This document shows, piece by piece, positions 21,312 to 30,959 of a stretch of DNA of 64,000 nt. Numbering within the stretch: position 1 is the first letter of the stretch; every line of letters begins with the position of its first letter. Position numbers and translations under genes: made by a program. This stretch comes from Paraphysomonas bandaiensis (taxonomy: Eukaryota > Chrysophyceae): assembly GCA_965644295.1 (NCBI GenBank), contig CBFFRP010000078.1:1-64000 (forward strand). The letters run 5' to 3'. The notes below the pieces were generated by a model. It was not told the origin of the DNA. It made no database searches and was given only the letters and a program-made list of their open reading frames with translations.

Positions 21312-24300
21312 CTACTCGTTCCCAACGATCAGACATATCAAATGACGAAACAATTTTCCTTGTAGGGGTTTAGTCAGCACATCAGCCAACATCTCTCCTG
21401 TAGGTAAGTACTGAAGCTTCACGTCTCCCCTATCATGGTGTTCTTCGACTAAAGCCTGCCTTACTCGTAGATATTTCGATCGGTATTTGCCTCCTCCTTT
21501 CGTTACGAGACTGAGATTCGACAAGTTGTCCTGATAAATAACAGGTGGGTCAAGCGCATAGCCCTGCCCACACACAAACTCATGTAATCTCATTGCATTA
21601 GACATCATATCAGATAGGCCGACCAGCTCGGATTCGGTCGAGTCTTTCGTCACGATTCGTTGCTTAGTTGATCGGCATAGTACTGTGGCCCCTCCAAGCT
21701 GTACAACTACGCCTGTATGCCCTTTTCCGTCTTCGTGGGTGGCGAACGAAGCGTCGATGAAGCTTCTTACCCGCAGCTGCTCTCCAATCTTCAGCTGCAG
21801 ATCTTGATCCCTTGTGTGCGCAAGGTATTTCAGCACTCGATTCAACTTCTGCTGATCTCCGATTGTCGGACCCTTCACTCTTGTTGTGAGGTACGCTATA
21901 CTGAGCAGGATGTCTGGTCTAACTCTTATTGACAGATATAGCAATTTGGCCACCACTGAATGGAAATTGGCAGCCTCCTTCCTCCCCAATTTCTGTCCTG
22001 CGCCCTCTGCGAACAGTGATGATGTCGCTGGAGATGCTGCTCTGCCAGTGACCGCTGCCTCCTCCAGCACTCCGTCTAGGTAAGCCCTCATTGACACCAC
22101 TGCCCTGTCATCTATCATGCTCACATGCATACCTAAATACGACATGTCTTTGTCATCACAGTATTTTACCTCACCATATTGTTTCTTTAGTTGTTCCACC
22201 AACCACTCGGTGTCACGCTTGTCTTGTGATAGCACTAGCAGATCGTCCACGTGTAGTGTTATAGTGCACTGCTTGCCGTTGACAGTCCTATTGAGAACAC
22301 ACTGATCCACCGGGTTAGCCACGAAACCAATGCTCTCCAGGTAAGCTCTTATCGTGTTGTACCAGAGCTTGGCGCTCTGCACGCATCCATATAACGCTTT
22401 GTCTAGGCGCACCAATATTTTGCCTCTTTCATCAACATACGGCTGGATTGTGGGGTCTAGTTTTCTGAGTATTGTGGCCAACATCGGCTCCAATTCCATT
22501 ATTACCTCTTCGCCTGACATCTCCGCATTGAGGTATGCACCACCTATATCAATTGTCGATACATGTCTCCCCTCTCTCGCTGCTATTGCTAGGCATGCAA
22601 ATACTGACTGTATGTCCACAGTGGGTGACGACGTGTCTGGGTACAGTTTCCGGTCCTGCTGTGCCCCGTTCGCAACCAGCCTCGCCTTGATTTTCTCGAA
22701 CCTTCCGAGTCCGTCGTATTTCGTCTTCAAAAACATCAGCGATCGAATTGTTCGTTTGAGTTGAGTCTTTGATAGGTCACTCCGGTGTACTGGAACTATC
22801 GCCTTTTTTTCATGCAGCAGCTGCTTCAGCTCCCGTACTATCGCCAGGTAGGCTTCTTTGCCGTGTTCCTTTAAACCTTTGGTTACGCTTGTGTGATAGG
22901 CTCGATACATTACGGGCTTTCTTCTTGTGCCTGCCGCTATCCTTGCTCCGGCTGATGATGATGATGATAGTACTTCGCTTGTATTGTGTGTCATCCCTGC
23001 AGTTTCCACCCCTGTAATTTCCGGATCGTCGATGTCGTTGGGTGTTGCAGCGCCCGGTTCCTGTTCGCTCGGCCCATCAGCCCTGTCGCCATCATCGTCG
23101 ACTAGTTCCGTGATTTTTGTTCTCTCTCTCTCTTCTGTGTGGCCGTGCCCTTCGTCTGTGTCAACTGCTGTCATCTGCCCCTCCTCGTGAGGCTCCTTCG
23201 GCTTATCGATCTCGTCATTCTCAGCTGGTGGCGTGGTATCCTCGATCTCTCGACTCTCATTCTCGCTGGTCGTGACAGGTGAGTGTGACTTGTTGTGCAA
23301 TGACGATATTCTATTCACGGCGTCTATTACTATTTGCGTGGTCACCATCTTCACCCAGTTGGTCCTACTCACATATTTATTTGTTTTAAGGTTTAAAAAT
23401 ATCCAACTCCCGTTTGCGTTGCCGGATGGGTACAGCGCGATACATGGTTCTGTTCTGGCCTGCTCCGCGTTATTGCTCTTGACCTTCGGGTCATAACATT
23501 CTACGTAGTCCCCGAAAGCCAGTGACAGTTCCTTTTTATAATTGGGTTTCCGACCAGTCAATGCCACTCGCGGTGCTACAGTTGTGCCATTGGTGGATGG
23601 CCTCCTCAAGTTCATGCGGCTGTTGGCGTATCTCACCAGGTCTCTGACGTTGGCATCTGGTAGGTTCCATGGTAGCCCTGAATGTACACTGCGTATTGTC
23701 TCTTTGAGTCGCCTAATCTTCGCGTCGATCTTGTCCAGGTGATCTCCAGCCCCTGCCACGTCAATCTCCATCCCTGTGATTTTGCCTCTCAGGGCCTTGA
23801 ATCCCGGCTGAGGGTCCAGGTAGGTAACTGTCGGTATGTACCCGTAGCTTCTTAACAGGTTTACTTGTTCCTGTAGGGCCAATCCCAACTGATCCGTTGT
23901 TTCGTTTTCGAGTGAAGTAACGATGGTTAGTCCCAATGGTTCCGCTAGTGTGAGCATGAACGATTGCTGTCTCACACTGAAGATGTCTGTGTACAGCCTT
24001 TGCTCCTTCTGCTGTTCTGCCTTCAGTTCCGGATCCGCGTATTGCCGGCTGACTTTCTTATTCGTCTGCTTGCCTCTCACCGCTTCGAACGGTCTCCCAT
24101 ATATGTCAAAAGCTCTTCTGATATCACTCGGGGTAAGTCGCACCCCTGTAACGTTTCCGTCGCTCACTAGCTGCACAGCATCTCTCTCCGAGTCGAAGCC
24201 CGAGTTTCGGATCAGGTCTCGTGCTTCTCGCGCTCTCGCGACTTCTACTTTCGAATATTGGGCTTCGCGCTCCGCTACAGTCGTTACGTTGACTTTGGCC

Positions 24301-25697
24301 GTCGCCCAGTCGCGCATGTCGGCCACATACATCTTGTTCTTTCGATAGAAAGTCAAATCACTGTCAGGTAAGTGCACAGTGAAAGACTCTCCCTGCCTAT
24401 ATGTCACTTCATATATGTCTTCTACGTCCGCCTGACATAGTACGCTTGCCCTTAGCTCATCTGCTGTCTTACAGGTGAAGAATTGGTCTAGCTCGCCTAC
24501 ATTCGGTAGTTCCAGTGCGTGTCCCGATAATCCCGCCACGGTGCATCCTCTGGACGCCGGTCTTACATTGTTCAGTAGTCTTGGGTGTACTACCGAGACA
24601 TCCGCCTGATTGTCGAGTAATACTTCGTACCATTGGAATGGCTCGCTTCCTGACGTGAAGGCGTTCAACATTGTTGTCGTGCAGTGCTTGTTTTCTGATT
24701 CTTGGCTACTGTCTGGGCATTCGTTCATTCTGTGGCCTGGCTCACCGCAGCCCCAACATATGAGCTGCCTTTTTTTCTGACCACGTTTGCTGTTGTGCGA
24801 CTTCGTGTCGTTCCCTTGTTGCTGCTCTGGTGTATCATCGCTATCTGCTGATTTCTTGCCTTTGTCAGACTTCGATTTGCTCACGAATGCGGATCCGCCG
24901 CCTGCTCTCGTTGCTCTCTTCGGCGTTAGATATTTTGATGCTTTAGTATATATTTCATTTACGTGCGTAGGTGCTGCTTGCGTTCCCATTGTTAGATCGT
25001 TGAGATAGCTAGTTTTGAAATCGCCATATCTCATGTCGTCCAGCCCTTCGAAGAAATCCATCGCGATGTCTTCTTCATTCATTTCCGCGTTGTTCATGTC
25101 TTTGTAGGCTTCTAATAGATGATCAAACCTCTCCTTATAAGTAACTATACTCTCATATGCTCCCTGTTTAGCGTCTTTGTACCTTTTCCTCGCTTCTGCT
25201 CGTACCACTGTACTTACGCTGGAGTTAGTGGATACTTTGTGGGTTTGTTTGATAGCCAGCCATAGTAGTAGAGGATCCTTAGTCCTGTTCATGAGCTCGT
25301 ATTCATCTAATAGCTTGACTGCATCCATTGATTCGTGGCTCAGATGGTCTACCATGAATGAGTAGAATGCCGATCTATCGTTCCGCATCTTGTCTATTAA
25401 TCTCCCTCTGGTCTTGGTCTTGTCCTTCATCAGGTCGAGGTTAACTCCATAGGGGTCGTCTTCCAAATCAAAATCCTCTGGGTTTATCGCATCGGGCTCA
25501 TAATATTTGTCCAGCTCTACTAGGCGTGCAAGATCACCGTACTTTTGCATGCCCACCACTACAAGCCTCTGTTTGAATGTGGCGAAGTTCGAGTTGGCAC
25601 CGTATCTTAAAGTCGGTACATGTTCTGGTCTATCGGTGCTCGGTTTCTTGCCGAATCTTGCAAATCTTGTTGGCTTGTCGTTCGTTGTCTTCTTCAT
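21312..25697 (-). CDS. copia gag-pol polyprotein
   Basis: 1461 residues in one frame, with no shift between gag and pol. Gag covers about residues 1-340, with a CCHC knuckle CWGCGEPGHRMNEC (314-327). The protease region has LLDNQADVSVV (Asp362), where DSG or DTG is usual. The integrase lies in the middle: a pre-integrase block AREARDLIRNSGF...IYGRPFEAVRGK, then TDIFSV, TYLDPQPGF and HLDKIDAKIRRLKE. An RVT_2 reverse transcriptase follows, with KARLVANGAQQ, STIDIGGAYLNAEM, KALYGCVQSAKLWY and the catalytic LHVDDLLVL. The RNase H has FIDASFA, TKDSTESELVGLSD and YQDNLSNLSLV. Integrase style resembles what I recall of diatom and oomycete elements. The start codon lies only 12 nt after the 5' LTR. 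Confidence 0.95.
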   Translation of the reverse strand: MKKTTNDKPTRFARFGKKPSTDRPEHVPTLRYGANSNFATFKQRLVVVGMQKYGDLARLVELDKYYEPDAINPEDFDLEDDPYGVNLDLMKDKTKTRGRLIDKMRNDRSAFYSFMVDHLSHESMDAVKLLDEYELMNRTKDPLLLWLAIKQTHKVSTNSSVSTVVRAEARKRYKDAKQGAYESIVTYKERFDHLLEAYKDMNNAEMNEEDIAMDFFEGLDDMRYGDFKTSYLNDLTMGTQAAPTHVNEIYTKASKYLTPKRATRAGGGSAFVSKSKSDKGKKSADSDDTPEQQQGNDTKSHNSKRGQKKRQLICWGCGEPGHRMNECPDSSQESENKHCTTTMLNAFTSGSEPFQWYEVLLDNQADVSVVHPRLLNNVRPASRGCTVAGLSGHALELPNVGELDQFFTCKTADELRASVLCQADVEDIYEVTYRQGESFTVHLPDSDLTFYRKNKMYVADMRDWATAKVNVTTVAEREAQYSKVEVARAREARDLIRNSGFDSERDAVQLVSDGNVTGVRLTPSDIRRAFDIYGRPFEAVRGKQTNKKVSRQYADPELKAEQQKEQRLYTDIFSVRQQSFMLTLAEPLGLTIVTSLENETTDQLGLALQEQVNLLRSYGYIPTVTYLDPQPGFKALRGKITGMEIDVAGAGDHLDKIDAKIRRLKETIRSVHSGLPWNLPDANVRDLVRYANSRMNLRRPSTNGTTVAPRVALTGRKPNYKKELSLAFGDYVECYDPKVKSNNAEQARTEPCIALYPSGNANGSWIFLNLKTNKYVSRTNWVKMVTTQIVIDAVNRISSLHNKSHSPVTTSENESREIEDTTPPAENDEIDKPKEPHEEGQMTAVDTDEGHGHTEERERTKITELVDDDGDRADGPSEQEPGAATPNDIDDPEITGVETAGMTHNTSEVLSSSSSAGARIAAGTRRKPVMYRAYHTSVTKGLKEHGKEAYLAIVRELKQLLHEKKAIVPVHRSDLSKTQLKRTIRSLMFLKTKYDGLGRFEKIKARLVANGAQQDRKLYPDTSSPTVDIQSVFACLAIAAREGRHVSTIDIGGAYLNAEMSGEEVIMELEPMLATILRKLDPTIQPYVDERGKILVRLDKALYGCVQSAKLWYNTIRAYLESIGFVANPVDQCVLNRTVNGKQCTITLHVDDLLVLSQDKRDTEWLVEQLKKQYGEVKYCDDKDMSYLGMHVSMIDDRAVVSMRAYLDGVLEEAAVTGRAASPATSSLFAEGAGQKLGRKEAANFHSVVAKLLYLSIRVRPDILLSIAYLTTRVKGPTIGDQQKLNRVLKYLAHTRDQDLQLKIGEQLRVRSFIDASFATHEDGKGHTGVVVQLGGATVLCRSTKQRIVTKDSTESELVGLSDMMSNAMRLHEFVCGQGYALDPPVIYQDNLSNLSLVTKGGGKYRSKYLRVRQALVEEHHDRGDVKLQYLPTGEMLADVLTKPLQGKLFRHLICLIVGNE

Positions 25698-25710
25698 AAT
25701 TTCCTCTTAC
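25695..25710 (-). promoter_or_regulatory. candidate self-priming primer-binding site
   Basis: In sense orientation the 16 nt GTAAGAGGAAATTATG start at the last LTR base and end in the gag start codon. They are a perfect reverse complement of CATAATTTCCTCTTAC inside the same LTR (25853-25868). This position is where a primer-binding site belongs. No tRNA-like site is seen. Self-priming as in Tf1 is inferred from position and complementarity only. Confidence 0.6.
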
Positions 25711-25995
25711 GCAGAGAAAAATACGGTACTCGGTCGAATGTTACGGATGTTACAAATCAATAAACGGACGGAATACCCCCGTTGCTTTCACACAGTCTAC
25801 ACTACAGGTAGTCAAAGCAAGGTTCTCTTTATAGTTACTACAGAACTTCTCAGTAAGAGGAAATTATGCCTCTATTCTACAGCCGTACACTACACACTGC
25901 ATAATATAACACCATACACCTCTATGTGCCCTATGCATATCTTATACAGTCACTTCAAGTACTAAACTGAAAAGAACATCCTCTCATTCCTCTAC
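25710..25995 (-). repeat. 5' LTR of the copia element
   Basis: Identical to 21009-21294. In sense direction it holds two possible TATA boxes: TTATATTATG about 40 nt before the CATAATTTCC block, and TATAAAG at 25833-25827, which lies after it. Which one is used decides whether the CATAATTTCC block is at the RNA 5' end. Confidence 0.95.
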
Positions 25996-26655
25996 GTATG
26001 TATGTATGTATGTATGTATGTATGTATGTATGTATGTATGTATGTATGTATGTATGTATGTATGTATGTATGTATGTATGTATGTATGTATGTATGTATG
26101 TATGTATGTATGTATGTATGTATGTATGTATGTATGTATGTATGTATGTATGTATGTATGTATGTATGTATGTATGTATGTATGTATGTATGTATGTATG
26201 TATGTATGTATGTATGTATGTATGTATGTATGTATGTATGTATGTATGTATGTATGTATGTATGTATGTATGTATGTATGTATGTATGTATGTATGTATG
26301 TATGTATGTATGTATGTATGTATGTATGTATGTATGTATGTATGTATGTATGTATGTATGTATGTATGTATGTATGTATGTATGTATGTATGTATGTATG
26401 TATGTATGTATGTATGTATGTATGTATGTATGTATGTATGTATGTATGTATGTATGTATGTATGTATGTATGTATGTATGTATGTATGTATGTATGTATG
26501 TATGTATGTATGTATGTATGTATGTATGTATGTATGTATGTATGTATGTATGTATGTATGTATGTATGTATGTATGTATGTATGTATGTATGTATGTATG
26601 TATGTATGTATGTATGTATGTATGTATGTATGTATGTATGTATGTATGTATGTAT
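25996..26655. repeat. (TATG)n microsatellite, right part
   Basis: About 660 bp of TATG units without TAGG blocks. It is the continuation of 19446-21008 beyond the copia insertion. Confidence 0.97.
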
Positions 26656-26689
26656 TCTTGCGTTATTTATGGTGACCTCTGAATGATGC

Positions 26690-26823
26690 GGGTGGTTGTG
26701 CATATCGATTTCATTGAAAAGTCATCGTTTTTCATTAAAAAGTCACTTTTTCACTTTTCACTGAAAAAACGATGACTTTTCAATGAAATAAACAATGAAC
26801 AAATCGATATACACAACCACCCC
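26690..26823. repeat. 134-bp foldback element
   Basis: The left arm GGGTGGTTGTGCATATCGAT and the inverted right arm GGGTGGTTGTGTATATCGAT differ at one base. A second paired block, CATTGAAAAGTCATCGTTTT, is present in both arms. The right arm has about 13 extra bases between the two blocks. The whole could fold into one long hairpin with a short loop. No coding capacity. Confidence 0.8.
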
Positions 26824-27335
26824 CTGTAGGCACATGCGATACAGGCGCGGTCTACGAAAAGAGGTGTGGATGTCATTGGCATACCGCATAGGTGTATGCG
26901 ACTTGTTTTGTTTCTATTAATTCCAGTGTGGTGTATATTTCAAAAGTATTTTGGGTACCGGGCAAAGGTTTTGGAATTGAATCCCCATATATTGCGGGGT
27001 AGGGCACAGACGAGTGGTAGTATTCTTCGTATGATGCGACACGAAAGATTGCCAGACGATACGAATGAATTCGTAGTGAACAGTCTGTATGACGAGGTAG
27101 GCGGCCGCCATATAGAATGAATTATATGATTGCTTTATATATATGAGACTCGTATGCTGTAGAGGTGAAGTGAGGCTGTTATGAATGATTCGTGGCACTT
27201 TATAGTGCTGTCCAGTTCTAAAATAATACGAACTGCCATTATATGGTGTAGATCACTGTCCATTGTTATGAAGCTATTTAATATATTAGTGTTATGTAAA
27301 ATGATAGTATATACTGCCTAATATGACGCCTTATC
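26824..27335. other. intergenic, upstream of the CLC gene
   Basis: No gene is supported over these 510 bp; the short open frames lack recognisable motifs. It should contain the CLC promoter, but I see no clear element. Confidence 0.3.
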
Positions 27336-30300
27336 ATGCAGTGGGATAATATTGAGATTATGGAAAAAGCCCAGGGTCCGCATAGTCTCGTTGTGCCGAC
27401 CAGCAGAGCCCCTGAGGACAAGGCGGTGAAAGTAATCAGTGGCAGGAGAAATAGCGATCCATTTTTTAATAACAAAACAACTCCGGAGTCTCTTGATTTC
27501 CAGGAGTGTGAGAGTATGATGTATCGCAAGGTCAGCCTCATCGCACATCGTTCCTTCACATCTAATGTTTTTTCTAGCATGAGACAAGAAGGTTTTTTCA
27601 AGACCGTGGCCACTTCTGGACCAAGTCTCGCTTAGTAACGCTCTGGAAGTGGATTTACTGCATCATTGTTGCATTTGTTGTTGGTTGTTTTGGCTGTTTC
27701 ATCACCACCCTTATAGATGCACTCCTTGCTTGGAAGTTTTCTACAGGTGCACCGAAAGTGCATGCAATATATGTTGTGATTTAGGTACTTGTAGCTGTGG
27801 CCAGGATAGAAGAGGGTAACTGGGCAGCTGCATTTTTTGCCTATCAGTTCATGAGCCTGTTCTTCATATCTGTGGCGGGAACGCTCTGCTACTTCCAGCC
27901 CATCGCAATAGGTTGTATTTATATCTCGATTCTAATGTAGTGATGGGCGGGTGTATTGCAGGTGGAGGTATCCCCGAGATTAAAGCGTTTTTGAATGGTG
28001 TGAATCTAAGTCAGTTCGTCAATATTCGCTTGCTAGTTGCCAAAACACTTGGTTTGTGTTTTGCTATAGGTGCTGGTCTTCCAATTGGGAAGAAAGGGCC
28101 TATTATCCAGATTGGGTCAATACTAGGTGCTGTTATATCGCAGGGGAAGAATAAAGCATTCGGAATGGATTTGTCCTGGACCAAGTTTCAAGAGTTCAGG
28201 AATGACTACACGAAGAGAGACTTTGTCACTTATGGGACCGCTGCTGGTGTAGCTGCTGGATTTAGAGCTCCGATTGGTAGGCTTCTGTGCAGTCCGTATT
28301 TCGAGCTACATAGAACTTAGCGTGTTTGTTCTACAGGTGGTGTGTTGTTTGCGCTAGAGGAGGGTGCTTCATTCTGGTCTACATCACTTACATTTCGGAC
28401 ATTTGTGTGCGCTACAGTCACTATGATGACAGTGAGTTTCATATTCGATTCTCATGGGTTTGGATTTCAACGGACTTCAGAGATGTTTGTATTTGGTCAA
28501 TTCAAGGACCTCCACGACGGGAAGACTAACTTCCGGTCTTATGAAATATTTATATTTATCCTCATGGGAGCTACAGGGGGCGTGATAGGTGCTCTTTTCA
28601 ACGTTATCCATATTCGAGTCGCCAAGTACTATGGATCTCATATGGCCACTCCAAAGTTAAAGTTTGTACGGCTACTAATGTACACCGTAGGCATGGCATG
28701 TATCAGTTTCTTGCTTCCACTTGCATGGCAAAAGTGTACACGACTACCCACCGATGAAGAGACGGTCAACTGGACTGATGATGAGGTGGCACTTCTTGAC
28801 AGTTTAGTTCCATTTCAGTGCGAATCAGGACATTACAATGAGTTGGCATCACTTTATTTCGTTACTGCCAATCAGTGCATTAAGAATCTTTTTCACTTCA
28901 GAGAATACGGCCACAGTACTTTCCCCTCATTCACTGCAGGTCCCCTTATATTATTTTTCTTATCGTACTTTCCGATGACAATGCTTGCGGGTGGTCTCGC
29001 AATTCCAATGGGTTTATTTGTACCATCCCTTGTGGCCGGTGCGGCCTACGGGCGTATTTGGGGCCACGCACTAAATTCAGCTTTCCCCAATAGTTTCGCA
29101 GACTCAGGGACCTATTCACTCATGGGGGCGGCTGCTATCAATGGTGGAGTTACTCGTATAACCTTGGCGATGACTATCATTATGCTTGAGACTGCTGGAA
29201 ATATGACATACCTCCTTCCTCTCATGGTCACCTTCGCAGCAGCGAGGTACACCGGCAAAGTTTTTAACGATGGTATATATGATATTACATTGAAGTCCAA
29301 AGATTTTCCGTTCCTCGACAGTGCATTACACACACTGGGCCTGCTTAACTATAACCCGGTAACGGAGATTATGGCGGCCCCCGTTATTACCCTCTGTGAG
29401 ATCGACAAAGTCAGTCGGGTGTACGAGGTGCTGAAACATACATCACACAACGGGTTTCCCACCATTGATAGATATGGGAGGTACAGGGGACTTATTCTGC
29501 GTAAATACCTGTGTGTACTACTTGAGTTAAGAGCATTTTCCGCTACAATGAATTCGAAAGAAACAGCTCAGAGCTTTACCGAGCACGACCATGAGGACGA
29601 CGGTGTAAGGCTCACCCCTGCTGCGGTTGTGTTTTATGAGACCCTTGAGAAAAAGTACCCAAAGTACCCCAATATTGATGATATCACCTTGGCTCCATCC
29701 GAAATGGTAAGGCAGGCATCGCATCATATGTTCTGCTTACAGCTTGTTTTGTACGTCATGTAGGACATGTACTTGGATATGCGGGCATATATGGATACAT
29801 CTGCCCATATGATTCACGACAGTACATCTGTCGCCCGGTGTCATGAGTAAGTATCACTGCTCAAGTGTAGTGAAGTAAATAATATTTTGCAGTCAATTTC
29901 GTACTATGGGCCTTCGACACCTGGTGGTTATCGACAGCAATCATCATGTGGTGGGAATGGTTACACGTAAGGATATAACTGACAAAGCACTTCGTGCTCA
30001 TTGGGAGGCACAGGTCTGTGATATAGTTATGCGTTGCACAGGCGACATATTTAGTACAGAACTGTTTTCATAGAACTTTTTCGTATATAGAACATGATAT
30101 ATATTATGATGTATTGTACCTGCTTCGTAAGCTCGACAGATAGTGATATCTGTACTGTATCATAGGGAGAACATATGGAGAAGTATGTCAACGTTGAGCC
30201 TTTACCTCCCGCTGTTGTATACGAAAATGATTTGGGCCACACTGACATTGCAGGCCTGCCCACTACTTTCGGACAGAGCCTTGACGACTCAGGATCTTCG

Positions 30301-30552
30301 AAACAAAGCAATGGTTCACATTTTCACCAACAAATGAACATAAAGACTCTAAAAGATCACTCACCGGCTACGGGGCTCAACTTGACGGAAGTCCCACCAG
30401 CCCGACTGGACAAAGTCTTTCCGCGAGACGACATCGAGGAATACTATGATGACGACCTCGTCAGTGAGGAGAATATCACGTTAGATATGCCCTCACCTGT
30501 GGTCTTGGTAGATGATAGAGACGATGATCAGGACGAGGGCGAGGTATATTGA
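27336..30552 (+). CDS. CLC-7-like anion transporter/channel
   Basis: Eight exons: 27336-27530, 27578-27746, 27795-27911, 27962-28276, 28337-29706, 29764-29846, 29893-30013 and 30166-30552. Introns are 47, 48, 50, 60, 57, 46 and 152 nt. The spliced length is 2757 nt (918 residues) and stays in frame. It begins with the [10 protein letters not shown] block of CLC-6/7 proteins. [37 protein letters not shown] and [10 protein letters not shown] follow, then two CBS-like stretches ([34 protein letters not shown]). Relatives work in lysosome or vacuole membranes. Two filter positions differ: GSGIP is GGGIP, and the gating glutamate (GKEGP) is lysine (GKKGP, Lys205). The proton-glutamate position (Glu274) is kept. 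The acidic tail is poorly conserved. Confidence 0.92.
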
Positions 30553-30959
30553 GCCGTGGTGCTAACACCTGGAGGCTTGCGTGCAGAGATCTCTGCAGTA
30601 AAGTTTGGAAACCGATAGTTTAATTACAAAGCACTTACGTATTTCAGTTGGTAATACTTGTTATGATAATCATTTCCCTGTTGACTTTCAACATTATTTT
30701 AATTGAGTGAGGGCAGTTGACTGCTAAGAATCCACTATCGCATACGAGATGAATAGGGCACGACGTTATATTGTATGTTTAGGAAGTGTAGTACACATAC
30801 ATATTTACGTATTTGCACTCCGGATATCGAGCTACAGGTATCTGTGCATCACCAATATTTTGAAATACGAGGACATTGTCAAGGACCATCACCACAAATT
30901 ATAATGCATACATTCACTTCGGTTTGTTGGGTACTACAGTATATTGAATGTCTGATTAT
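30553..30959. other. intergenic between CLC and LINE-P copy E
   Basis: About 400 bp with no recognised gene or repeat. It would hold the CLC 3' end. Confidence 0.3.

Larger units (their letters stand above)
21009..25995 (-). mobile_element. intact Ty1/copia retrotransposon
   Basis: Two 286-bp LTRs, identical by eye (21009-21294 and 25710-25995), enclose a single gag-pol frame on the minus strand. Identical LTRs mean a recent insertion. The element lies inside the TATG array, so its target duplication (4 bp TATG or 5 bp GTATG) cannot be told from the repeat. LTR ends are CGTAGAG...CTCTGCG rather than TG...CA. A short purine run (AGGGGTG) lies just before the 3' LTR and could be the polypurine tract. 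The copy looks capable of movement. Confidence 0.93.

Noticed and set aside
22117-25008. Several plus-strand open frames within the copia element
   Set aside because: Shadows of the intact minus-strand gag-pol frame.
27747-27794. Read-through of CLC intron 2 or use of the earlier AG at 27784
   Set aside because: Both give stop codons within a few residues. The AG at 27794 keeps the CLC frame and a typical 48-nt intron.
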